From: Serripes groenlandicus
Lineage: Eukaryota > Mollusca > Bivalvia > Cardiida > Cardiidae
Direction of reading: 5' to 3'
Length of the DNA: 64,000 nucleotides
NCBI GenBank assembly: GCA_031761405.1
Contig: JASEVX010000007.1
Location: 32,467,677 to 32,531,676, forward strand
The translations under genes and the position numbers were made by a program. Below, one piece after another: positions 35,531-47,000 of the stretch. The notes beneath the pieces are model-generated. The model was not told where the DNA came from, did not search any database, and worked only from the letters and a program-made list of their open reading frames with translations. Positions within the stretch are counted from its first letter, which is position 1, and the number at the start of each line of letters is the position of its first letter.

Positions 35531-35695
35531 TGCCTAAACTGTATATACGTATATATAGAAACTGTTAACTGTGGTTAATACTGGATATACAAATGAAATA
35601 AACTTTGTGGTGCTGGGACATACATTCAACTGACGTGTGATACACGGTTCACCTATTGAGGTGGAGAAGACTAGGAATACAGAATACAGAATGGC

Positions 35696-36189
35696 TGACA
35701 AGGGAGCACTACTTGCCAATTAAGATATGAAACATGCTTAATATCTCCGATCAAAGGTATTGATAATTGATATATAAAAGACATCTTTATCTTTCATACT
35801 CATATACATTATCATTGCATGCTAAGCATTTGATTTTCGATTATACGCCGTGTAAAACTAAATTTATAAATTTACCTTCTTTAGATGAGGGCAACGATAG
35901 AGGCATAGTCTCTCACTGTCAGTCTGCCATCTGACAGACGACAGTTGACGATTCTGCTGACGAATTTTGAAAACATTGTGATTAACACAAATGATTCAAA
36001 ATTAGCAATTTCTCCTTTGCCCATAATATTTTCAAATCTTCTTCACTCATAGTTCAAAGAGAGAACCAGTCATATAAACACAGAAATTTACAATTCACAA
36101 CAATCAAGTTTCTTAAAAATCTCACAGGTATTTATCAAAATGTACAGATTATATTTTTCAGGGAAATGGTTTAAATGGAATCTTATACC
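35696..36189. other. LINE 3' flank, no gene seen
   Basis: AT-rich. A MITE-like fragment, GACGACAGTTGACGATTCTG, lies near 35936. Confidence 0.35.
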
Positions 36190-36354
36190 TTAACTTTATC
36201 CCTCATGTAGACGCTTTCTAACGCCTCTGCAGTAGACACCTTTTTAAAAACATAGTGACAAAAGAAGAAATTGCTCAAAACAAGATTTTCGATATTTTGA
36301 CAAAATATGTTCAAATTCATCTGCTGCAGAATTGTCATATGAGGTAAAGGGTTC
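36190..36354. mobile_element. TTAA-MITE, shortened copy
   Basis: TTAACTTTATCCCTCATGTA to GAGGTAAAGGGTTC. The central hairpin is half lost. Confidence 0.65.
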
Positions 36355-36559
36355 ATCCTTTCCTACTTGCATACTGTTAATTACACGTTTTGACTCATCA
36401 ACATCATGAATTTTTTATACATTCTGGCAAAAGAGAAAATTGCTCAAATTTACACCATATTTACACCTTTAATCTAATCTTCAACCAAGGTATTTCTTGT
36501 TCTTGCCCAGATATCATCTGCTGGATATTCGTTGTTTCTCCTAAAATATTGAAATTCTT

Positions 36560-37336
36560 TATATAGGAAATATTTTTGTTTGTAATATTGCAGCAAAAGG
36601 AGAAATTGCTCATTATGAGCAATTCTTCTTTTGCCAATATATTTTCAAAAGTCGTACGTGGCAGATATGTTAAAACGTGTCAGCATGTGGGAAATATTAA
36701 AACCCTTTGTAACATTAAATACAAGAGAAAGTTGATGCATAGAAACAATCCGCAGCAGAAGATTTCAAGTCCATTTGGGTGAAAATATTCAGAATCTCTT
36801 TAAATGAAAATACATTATGGAATAGGGTTAAAATCATTGTATTTTAAGAACACATTCTTTCTTATGAGCATTTGCTCCTTTTGCCTAAATGTTTTGTAAA
36901 GTCATCTGCTGCTGATATGTCTAAATGCCAGAGAAAACAACCATTCAGGGTTTCTGATAATCAATGGCCATTGAGATTGCATACTTGTACACCTTTTGTG
37001 TCACCTGCCTGTTTAAGGTGAGATGTAGGGATCACTTCTCCATGATCTGTCTGTTTATGTCTGTCTACCATGCTTTTGCTACTTTCAAATGGCAATTTTT
37101 TCCTTCAAAAATCTTGTTAAACACTTGTCCAAATACAACAAATCTGTAGACGAGAACTTTGAAAACTTCTAGACGAAAAATATGAAAAATCTCTATAACT
37201 GGTGGTATATTTACTAAAATAAAGTTGTCGAATAAGGAAAATCTGCTCATTGAGCAAGTTCTACTTTTGTCACAATGTTTTCAAAAGTCGCCTGCTGAGG
37301 AGGTGTCAGAAAGTTTCTGTATTTGGCAAAGATTAA
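36560..37336. repeat. TTAA-MITE pieces and one full-length copy
   Basis: 36590-36690 retains the hairpin AAAGGAGAAATTGCTCAT / ATGAGCAATTCTTCTTTT; 36740-36930 is diverged. 37117-37336 is a 220-bp copy with TTAA on both sides and CTGTAGACGAGAACTTTG. Confidence 0.55.
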
Positions 37337-37923
37337 TCTAAAATAGATGTACTATATCTTGGTAAAGAATGTCTTTAGCACAAAATATCTATATTTCCAT
37401 TTTCTTCTGCAAAGTTACTTTTTCCCCTGCATGTATGTTTGTATGATATGATATAAATAGGTAATTTGACACATTTAAATACAATACTGAATTCCTTTGC
37501 ACACACCTGGAACCTTGACATTTGGATTCAGCTGACACTTCATCCAAATACAGACTTCCAGCAGTGTACTGCTTCAAAAGTTGTTCAGTATTGTACTGAT
37601 TCATTTCAAATAACCATTTACGTTATGCAAACGCATTATTTTTTTAATCTTTTCAATAATCTACTTATATTTCTAAAACATTTTCAATGTCGTTTGTTGC
37701 AGATTTATTCGTTGATCTGATATGCAAATAATATGCAGTATTTTAGCCAATTATGTAGTTTCTGCATCACAAACAAAAGCCATGTGATGCATGAGAACCA
37801 GGTAGTTTTTAACAATTAATTGTTGATTTTTTTTTTGTGATTCATGTTGATGGGCGTGGCTTAAAAAATGATCTATGAATTATAGTGTGGGAAAGAGATA
37901 ACCTCTTACTGTTTGTATTATAG
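37337..37923. other. intron or upstream sequence of the host gene
   Basis: AT-rich, with a MITE-like end near 37685 (GTCGTTTGTTGCAGATTTAT). It ends in the acceptor TGTTTGTATTATAG. Confidence 0.4.
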
Positions 37924-38091
37924 ATGGAATGTCCTAGGAGTGGAGGCCATGTTGTTTGATGATGGACTGGATGTCGATGAAGGTCAGAAGTAAGACTGAG
38001 GTTACCATGGGAGACCTGATGGAGATATTGGAGACCAAATATGATAAACTGAGGGATAAAATCTTACTGGAAATGGCTAGACATGCAGCAG
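37924..38091 (+). CDS. host gene exon A (5' UTR plus coding start)
   Basis: Acceptor TTTGTATTATAG, donor CAGCAG|GTATAC. Coding from 38007: MGDLMEILETKYDKLRDKIL, then LEMARHAA, ending in phase 1. Upstream in another frame reads EAMLFDDGLDVDEG, which looks protein-like and could mean a longer N-terminus broken by an indel. Confidence 0.65.
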
Positions 38092-41000
38092 GTATACAAG
38101 GCCGTGTTGTATCTAGATGCTTTAACCCTTTCCCTCATACAAGAAATCTACAGCAGATCACTTTGAAAACATCTTGCCCATATGAAAATTATCTGTAAAT
38201 GGAAGTATGATAATTAGAAAACATTGTAACAAAAGGAAAAATTAGTCCTCATGAGCAATTTCTCCTTTTGTCACAATGTTTTCAAAAGTTGTCTGCTGCA
38301 GAGATGTCATAATTCTTCCGTATGAGGGAAAGGGTAAGCCCTTTACCTTGGATGACCATTTTAGAATTATCTACCTTAAAAACATGTGGACTGAATATTG
38401 TTGGAAAGGAAAAATTGCTTATATTGAAAATACGATGTCCTTTTCCCCAATGTTTTTAAACGTTGTCCGATGCAAAAAGATGTCGACGTATCAAGAAAAG
38501 GGTTAGAATAGCCACAAATCTGGATAGTTGTCAGCCATAAATGTTGATGAATATAATTATTTTGATCAGTTAGCAAATGCAGAAATATGATCTTGCTATA
38601 TTCTTAAGATATATTCTTAGACTGTACATATTTACTTATATATCGATTAATTATTCATGATTAACGCTTTCTGCAACAAATCTGACATTTTTGAAAACAT
38701 TGAGACTAAATTATGAAAATGAATTATGATTTTTAAATAGAGTTGAAATCATTAGGACATAAGGAGATGTTGCTAACAATGAGCAATTAAGTACTTTGTC
38801 TCAATGATTTCATAATTTATCTGCTGCTAGTTGTCCATAATGGGTCTTCATATGGGACAGGATTACCCTTTTCCCATGTATAGACGCGTTCTGACGCCTC
38901 AGCAGCAGACAACTTTTTCAATCCTTGTAGCAAAAAGAGAAATTTTAGCTCATAATGAGCAATTTCTCCATTTGCCACACTGATTTCAACTTTATTCATT
39001 AATAATACTTTCATTTATAGAGATTTTCTATATTTTTTACTTGATAATTTCAAAGTCGTCTGCTGCAGATTTGTTGTATGTGGGAAAGGGTTTAGGTATC
39101 TTGTAAGAGCTGAAGCTTCTACTTAGTGTTGGCAATATTGTCTTTATGAGATCATAGTGCCGACAAACTTTTGATATAAGACTGTAGATATATAATCTAT
39201 TCAAGTTCAAAGCGGAGGACTGAAAAAAACTTATATTATCAGGTATAAGGTTAAACATTTAGTCTAAAATTTGGAAACACTTATATAAATGAAAGAACAA
39301 TAAGTGAATAAAGAGGAAAACATCATGAGCAATTTCTCTTTTTGCCACAATGTTTTCAAATGTTATCTGCTGCAGAGGCATCAGAAAGAATATATATGTT
39401 GGAAAGGGTTAAGTTCATTATCTATATGTTTAATCAACAGCTGTAGAAGATGAGGTTTCTGAAATGTTACACCAGATCAAACGTAAATCCAAGCGATTAA
39501 TGAAGGAAGGGAAGCAGTTTACAGGGGACCTGCCAGGTGGACAGTTACATATGTTTGCCTCGCTGGCAGGTCTCATGGGAGAACTACGCAAGAACGACTT
39601 GAAACATCGACGACAAATTGAAGAGATGAAGAGTAAGATGAAGAAGGAAGGGAGAGCACTCATTGAAATCAGTAATGCCATACAAGAACACTACAAACAG
39701 ATCATAGATGGTAGGTGTTATTAACCATTGTGCTCTTACAACAAATCAGCAGCATATGACTTTGAAGACATCTAGGCAAATATATGCAACATTTCTGTAA
39801 ATGAAATTATTATCATTGATACAGTTGAAAATTTGTGGCAAAAAGGGAAAACTTCTCATTATGAGCAATTTTTACGTTTGTCACATTCTTTTCTTAAGTT
39901 GTTTACTGAAGATATATCAGATACATTAAGCTTTCTCTTACCCCCATACAGACAACATTAAATGCAAGAATTGAAGAACTTGTATTTTTTCCGCATTGTT
40001 TTCAAAAGTCATATGCTACATTTAGCTTCAGAAATCAAAATTCAATACATTTAGCTTCAGAAATCAAAGTTTAATACATTTAGCTTCATAAGGCAAACTT
40101 TTATCTGTAAAGGATGATTTAGGATGCCTCTGGAGCAGGCAAATGTTCAAAAATGTTTGAAAAAGAGAAATTGCTCAAAACAAATTGTTTCTCTCTTTCC
40201 CATAATGATTTTAATTCTACACTTTCAATGCTTGTGGTGTAACAATGTTCTCAGCATATTTATTCCAAACAGACAACTAACAAAATGCCATATCAAAATA
40301 ATTATTAACTTTGATGTTTGATGGAAAATGACCAATTGAGAATCTCTATACCCAATATAGATAAATTTTGAACACTGTGCAGATTACGACATGAAAACAT
40401 GAACATATGCTATTTCTTCTCTACCCACAATATAAATAAGTTTTCTAAATGTTCCTCAGATGTTTTCAAAGCAGACAACTCAAAATATCATATCATGTTA
40501 ACCCTTTCACTCATATAGACACTTTCTGAGGCTTTTTGAAAACATGGCAACAAAAGAAGAAATTGCTCAAAACAAGCAATTTCTCCTTTTGTCACCCTGT
40601 TTTCAACTCTTTTCAATCATTGTACTTTCCTTTGAAGGGCGTTTCCAATTTTTAGCTCTACTGGCCAAAGGCCAGAAGAGCTTATGTCGTGGCGATTTGT
40701 CCGTCGTCCGTGTGTGCGTCCGTCCGTCCGTCCGTAAACAATTTCTTGTTAACACGATACAGTCTTCACTTTTGATTGTATCTCAACCAAACTTATACAG
40801 TAGTTAGATATCCATGAGAGCTCGGTTCCTTTCGTAAACCAGCCAGATCCGCCCATGCAAGACTGGATTATGGCCCTTGAAATTGTTCAAATTGCTATAA
40901 TTGAGCATGTGAACACAATAGAGGCTCTATTTACTATCTGATCTTCACCGAACTTAGATAGTAGTTAAATATTGATGAGAGCTTGGTTCCTTTTGAGAAC

Positions 41001-44000
41001 CAGCCAGATCCGCCAAGACTGGATTATGGCCCATGAAATTGTAAAAATTGCTATAATACAGTGTCACAAGATGGTCAAGGGTCGACAACTCACTAAAATA
41101 GAATTGAACGCCGATGGTTGAATAAAAATATATGTTTAATTTACAGTTATGAAATATATACAATTTTGAATAACAATTTCTTTCCTAACAATTCGAGAGG
41201 CTATAAACAAAAGAACTACTCACGCACTGTCATACACCCTCTCACCCCAGTCACTTAACTGTCCCATCACTTCCGTTACTGTACCCTGTATTTGGAATGT
41301 TCATACACGTTGTACTTCACATCCAACTGTATCCGCTTCCCGACTTCACCGAGTCGTTGTACTTATTCATTGCGTCGCGTATATCCTTGGATTCCGGGAT
41401 CGACAAGCCACACAACTGTGGATATATGGTTCTACACGTCCTATGACGGCACTCCTCCTAATGTCCCCCGTTCCGACGTCTTATTATGTTGTGGACTGCG
41501 TCACACACTGGTTCTTCAAACTTCTGCGTTTGGACCTTCGTTTGTCTGGCTATCGATATGGACTAGCCATAGACATAAAACGGCTAAAATTGTAATAAAT
41601 AACCATGTCTTACAATAATATCAATAATGCTCCGTAAACCTAACAGCCTACCATTTTATACTCCTATGGTAGCTCATCTCTATACTAATATCCTTTTACA
41701 TTACCCACTTCCATTCTTATCCTTTTCATACAACATATCTTTCCCAATAACATAACACATTGTCTCGCTCCTAACGGACTCAATTTCTGTAAAAAACATT
41801 CACTTTACTAATATCCTTTTACATTTCCCACTTCCATTCTTATCCTTTTCATACAACATATCTTTCCCAATAACATAACACATTGTCTCGCTCCTAACGG
41901 ACTCAATTTCTGTAAAAAACATTCACTTCGTGAACCAGAAATTCTCTAAACAATTCAATCATGTAATAATTATCTCAATCCCTAACATTGTAAATTTGCA
42001 CAGATTCCATTCCTTAAATTATGCCGAAAACCCCTTTGCACAATAACTAAGAATTTACATACCCATATGCCGTGTGAATTGGTCACATCAACTACCTCTC
42101 ACTATAACGAGTGAAAACCCTCTGGCGACTCCTATGATACTGACGGTCAAAACAAATGTTTGAGTAAGTTATATAGCACCAATCAACCTCTGGGTCTCCT
42201 GATGACAGGCAAAATTCCCGTGCAAATCGTAATTCACAATCAACAACTAGTTTCAATACATTTATAGGCCAAATGAAAATAGCAACATAGTTTAACGTAA
42301 TTAACGTTTTTAAACCCGTCAATTCCTTAATTCTCAACGGATTTACATGAAATGAACTCTTAATATGCTTAATATCACTTATCACATATGTATATGATAA
42401 TAACTTCATAAACAATGATCTCCCTGACAATCCTGCGATAAGTTAAAACCATACGTGACCAACCTGCACTAACTGACCGTCTTTTATTTAGGCCACGCCA
42501 AATCTATTTTGTTACATACAGCTTGTGAACACAAAAGAGCCTCCATTTACTATCCGATCTTCACCATACATACATGCTCTGGATTGAAAAGAACCATACC
42601 AGTAGAGCATAGGCCCTCATGGGCCTCTTGTTTTGGGTATGTTTTCAAAGTCGGCTGCTGCAGATTTGTTGTAAGTGGGAAAGGGTTAACTGTTTATACC
42701 TTTAACAGGTGACAGCAGTTGTCAAGGTCTTATTCTCCAACTTAATTCACGATACCATGAAGAACGGGAGGCCATGATGTTCACCATGAGGTCAAAGAAG
42801 CCACAAACAGTTATAGACTACACCAGGCTCTTGAGACAGATACTTCTAATTGAGGAGAAGAATTCTTTTGTTGCCATAACAACGGCAGTTGGTTTAGCTG
42901 AAAGGGCCATGGAGCCTCGAATTGAAAGGTAACAGCTTTCTACAGTGCCACAAATTTTGAATTTTTAAGCTCCCATATTCGAGTGCTCGAGGGCATATTT
43001 TAATTGCCCAATATGTGGTTAACATTTTCACATTGTCCATAATGTGTGACCTGTTGAAGACAGGACTTTCATATAGCAATCAATACAAAAGTCTTTAATC
43101 ATGTGAGCTTGACATTGATCAATGGCCTACTTTTGAAGAAGAACAAAAAAAGTTGCCCCTCAGGGACTAGTAATTTCACAAACACATTGTGTTTTTCAGT
43201 GAAATGTAAGCTTATGTCATGTTGAATTATCGGTCGCGTTCGCATGTGAGTGTTCGTCAACATCTTTTCCTCTGTTACCAGTGGGTCAATTGGGATGAAA
43301 CTTCACAGAAAGCATCCTCTCAATGTCCTCAACAAAAGTCCTCCAATTTTGTTTATCCATACATAATTCTGGTTTTCAAGGCATCCAAAAGAAAACACTT
43401 CTAAAGTGTCCTCCGCCAAAACCCGTTTTTCAATAATTTGGTAAAAAAGATATTTTATCAGATTCCTTCAAGTTATGTTAATTGGTCGAAAAGCATTGCC
43501 ACCAGTGGGTGGGCCTGTGTTTCCTTATATAGCTATAGTGAAAATTCTTCTCCACATAAAGTATGACGCTGATTTTCAAATAATTTGGTAGAAATGTTGC
43601 TTGATAATCCTCTATCAGATTCCTTCATGTTGATTGGTCTTAAAACACCCCAGAGAGTGAGCTGTTTTGCTTTAGCTATAGAGAAAAATCTTCTCTCACG
43701 AAAGTATGTTGCTGATTACCAAATAATTTGGTAGAAATGATTCTTTGGTAACCTTCTATGAGATTCCTTCAAGCCATGTTGATTGGTCAAAAACATAGTC
43801 GCCAGGACTGTTTTGCCTTATATAACTTTAAACAATTTCTCCTCAGAAAGTATGTGGATGATTTTAAAACAATTTTGTAGAAATGTTCCTTGGGTATCCC
43901 TCTTTCAGATTCCTTCAAACCATGTTGTTCGAAATCATTTTGTGGGAATGTTCCTTGGGTGACTGTCTATTAGATTCCTTTCAGCCATGTAGAATGGTAA

Positions 44001-47000
44001 AAAACATGGCCACCAGTTCAACAAAACATACACCTTTTGTTTCACTTTGTTAGCCCTTTTCCTGATACAAAATACAGTCGGCATTTTAACTATTCCCTCA
44101 TACGACAATTCTGCAGCAGACGACTTTGAACGTTTTTTGTCAAAACACAAAAAATCTCCATAATTGAATGAATAACCTATTACTAAAAGTGGAAAACACT
44201 GTGGCAAAAGGAGAAATTGCACGTTTTGTGCAATTTCTTCTTTTGTCACTATGTTTTCAAAAAGCTGTCTGCTGCAGAGGCGTCCAAAAGCGTTTATATG
44301 AGGGAAAGGGTTAATACCTTTAACCCTTTCCCACGTGTAGAAGCTTTCTGCAGAGACGACTTATGAAAATATTTGTGCAAAAGTAGAGTTTGCTCATTAT
44401 GAATAATTTCTCATTTTGCCACAATGTTTTCAACTATTCAATAGTTATACTTCAATTAAAGAGATTTTTCATATTTTGGCGTGCATTGTTTTGAGAGGCG
44501 TCTTCTGCAGATCTGTTGTTTGTGGGAAAGGGATCTGATCTCATCAGGTCTGATGACAATAATATGTATTGTAGAAAAAGGAGGAAATTGCTTGAAATAA
44601 GAAATTTACCTGTATCCCGTAATGTTTCAAATTCTGTGTGATAATGATTTTATTTTCCAGATATTATGCTATTTGCCTCAGTTATTTTTAACCCTTTCCC
44701 ACATACAACAAATCTGCAGCAGACGACTTTGAAAACATACCCGAATAAAAAATTTAAACTGCCTTTGAATGAAAGTACAATAATTAAATAGAACTGAAAA
44801 TATGGTGACACAAGGAGAAATTGCTCGTTTTTAGCAATTTCTTCTTTTGTCAACATGTTTTCAAAAAGCCGTCTGCTGCTGAGGCATCAGAAAGCGTCTA
44901 TATGAGGTAAAGTGTTAAAGCAGACAATTCTAAAAATATTATATCAGGTAAATGGTTATATAATATCATATTTCCTTGTTGTAACATTTTCTCTCAAATA
45001 ACAAACATTGTTCATCATTTTAAGATCTGCATGGTAAGTTTTGCTCATAATTGTAGCTTTTCCAGAAGTTTTGTGTGATAGATTCATTTAACCCTTTTAC
45101 CAAATACAACAAATCTGCAGCAGACAACTTTGAAACTTAAAAATCTCTAATGGCACGGAAAAATTTCTCATTATTAGCAATGTCTGCTGCAGATGCATCA
45201 AAATGCGTCTACATGTACATGTGTGAAAGGGCTACCGTTAGAAATATGGAAACTCCTTATAAATGAAAAAAGGATTATTATCGAATAAAGTTGAAACTGT
45301 GGCAAGTGGAGAAACTATAATGAGCAATTTCTTCTTTTGACACAATGTTTTTAACCCTTTCCCTCATACAACAATTCTGCAGCAGACGACTTTAAACATA
45401 TTTTGTCAAAAAATAAAAAAGCCCTATAATTGAATGGATAACCTATGACTAAAATTGGAAAACATTGTGACAAAAGGAGAAATTGCTGATTTTTTTTTGG
45501 AAAGTACAATAATTAAAATGAGTTGAAAACATGGTGTCACAAGGAGAAATTGCTCGTTTTGAGCAATTCCTTCTTTTGCCACTATGTTTTCAAAAACCTG
45601 TCTGCTGCAGAGGCGTCAGAAAGCGTCTATATGAGGGAAAGGGTTAAGGCATCAAAAACCTTATGTATGATGGAAAGCATTAACACTATTTTTGCATTGG
45701 TTGAGCTACGATCTACGACCCAGGTCAGCCAATTCAGAATGTTTTTCAATTGGTTGAGCTACGATCTACGACCCAGGTCAGCCAATTCGCAATGTTTTTT
45801 AAGTGGTTGATCTACGATCTACGACCCAGGTCGGCCAATTACATTTTTTTTCTTCAAGTGGTTGAGCTACGATCTACGACCTAGGTCAGCCAATTTGCAA
45901 TGTTTTTCCATTGGTTGAGCTACGATCTACGACCCAGGTCAGCCAATTCAGAATGTTTTTCTAGTGGTTGAGCTACGATCTATGACCCAGCTCAACCAAT
46001 TTGCAATGTTTTTAAAGTGGTTGAGCTACGATCTACGACCCAGGTCAGCCAATTCCCAATATTTCCAAGTGGTTGAGCTATGATCTACGACCCAGCTCAA
46101 CCAATTCGCAATGTTTTTCTAGTGGTTGAGCTACGATCTACGACCCAGGTCAGCCAATTCAGAATGTTTTTCCATTGGTTGAGCTACGATCTACGACCCA
46201 GGTCAGCCAATTCAGAATGTTTTTCAATTGGTTGAGCTACGATCTACGACCCAGGTCAGCCAATTCAGAATGTTTTTCTAGTGGTTGAGCTACGATCTAC
46301 GACCCAGCTAAACCAATTTGCAATGTTTTTAAAGTGGTTGAGCTACGAACTACGACCCTGGTCAGCCAATTTGCAATGTTTTTTAAGTGGTTGAGCTACG
46401 ATCTACGACCCAGCTCAACCAATTTGCATGTTTTTAAAGTGGTTGAGCTACGATCTACGACCCAGGTCAGCCAATTTGCAATGTTTGTCAAGTGGTTGAG
46501 CTACGATCTACGACCCAGCTCAACCAATTCGCAATGTTTTTTCTAGTGGTTGAGCTACAATCTACGACCCAGGTCAGCCAATTCAGAATGTTTTTCCATT
46601 GGTTGAGCTACGATCTACGACCCAGGTCAGCCAATTCAGAATGTTTTTCAATTGGTTGAGCTACGATCTACGACCCAGGTCAGCCAATTCACAATGATTT
46701 TCAAGTGGTTGAGCTACGATCTACGACCCAGATCGGCCAATTCCCAATGTTTTCCAAGTGGTTGAGCTACGATCTACGATCCAGCTCAACCAATTCGCAA
46801 TGTTTTTGAAGTGGTTGAGCTACGATCTACGGCCCAGGTCAGCCAATTCGCAATGATTTTTAATTGGTTGAGCTACGATCTACGACCCAGGTCGGCCAAT
46901 TACATTTTTTTTTCAAGTGGTTGAGCTATGATCTACGACCCAGGTCAGCCAATTTGCAATGTTTTTCCATTGGTTGAGCTACGATCTACGACCCAGGTCA

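Larger units (their letters stand above)
31961..35695 (+). mobile_element. non-LTR retrotransposon (LINE), degraded
   Basis: One LINE with an endonuclease domain, reverse transcriptase and C-terminal CCHC knuckle, in the usual order. Damage: a frameshift near 32685, another at the A run near 33370, a TAA at 34592-34594 and a TAA at 34940-34942. No gag-like first ORF is seen, so the 5' end is probably truncated. After the last stop (35530) a short 3' region ends in a GAATACA-type repeat (near 35675-35692) instead of a poly-A tail. No RNase H domain was found. The clade was not assigned. Confidence 0.9.
40655..42633 (+). mobile_element. AGCTCTACTGGCC element inserted in the MITE
   Basis: Starts AGCTCTACTGGCCAAAGGCC and ends GGCCCTCATGGGCCTCTTG, a hairpin followed by CTTGTTTT. 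It has a tandem core of about 120-bp units (ACCAGCCAGATCCGCC). The end structure resembles Helitron/Helentron-type non-autonomous elements; that is an inference. Confidence 0.65.
40498..42689. mobile_element. TTAA-MITE split by a 1.98-kb insertion
   Basis: The left half is 40498-40654 (TTAACCCTTTCACTCATATA). The right half is 42634-42689 (CAAAGTCGGCTGCTGCAG to GTGGGAAAGGGTTAA). Both outer ends are TTAA. The right end is 19 bp before exon C. Confidence 0.85.

Noticed and set aside
41292..41618. 108-residue open frame inside the solo LTR
   Set aside because: No retroelement domain; LTRs are normally non-coding and the composition is not protein-like.
45025..45033. 9-nt segment between TTTTAAG and GTAAGT as the missing exon between C and D
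   Set aside because: Its length keeps phase 2, so it does not resolve the phase conflict; the 44661 candidate fits better.
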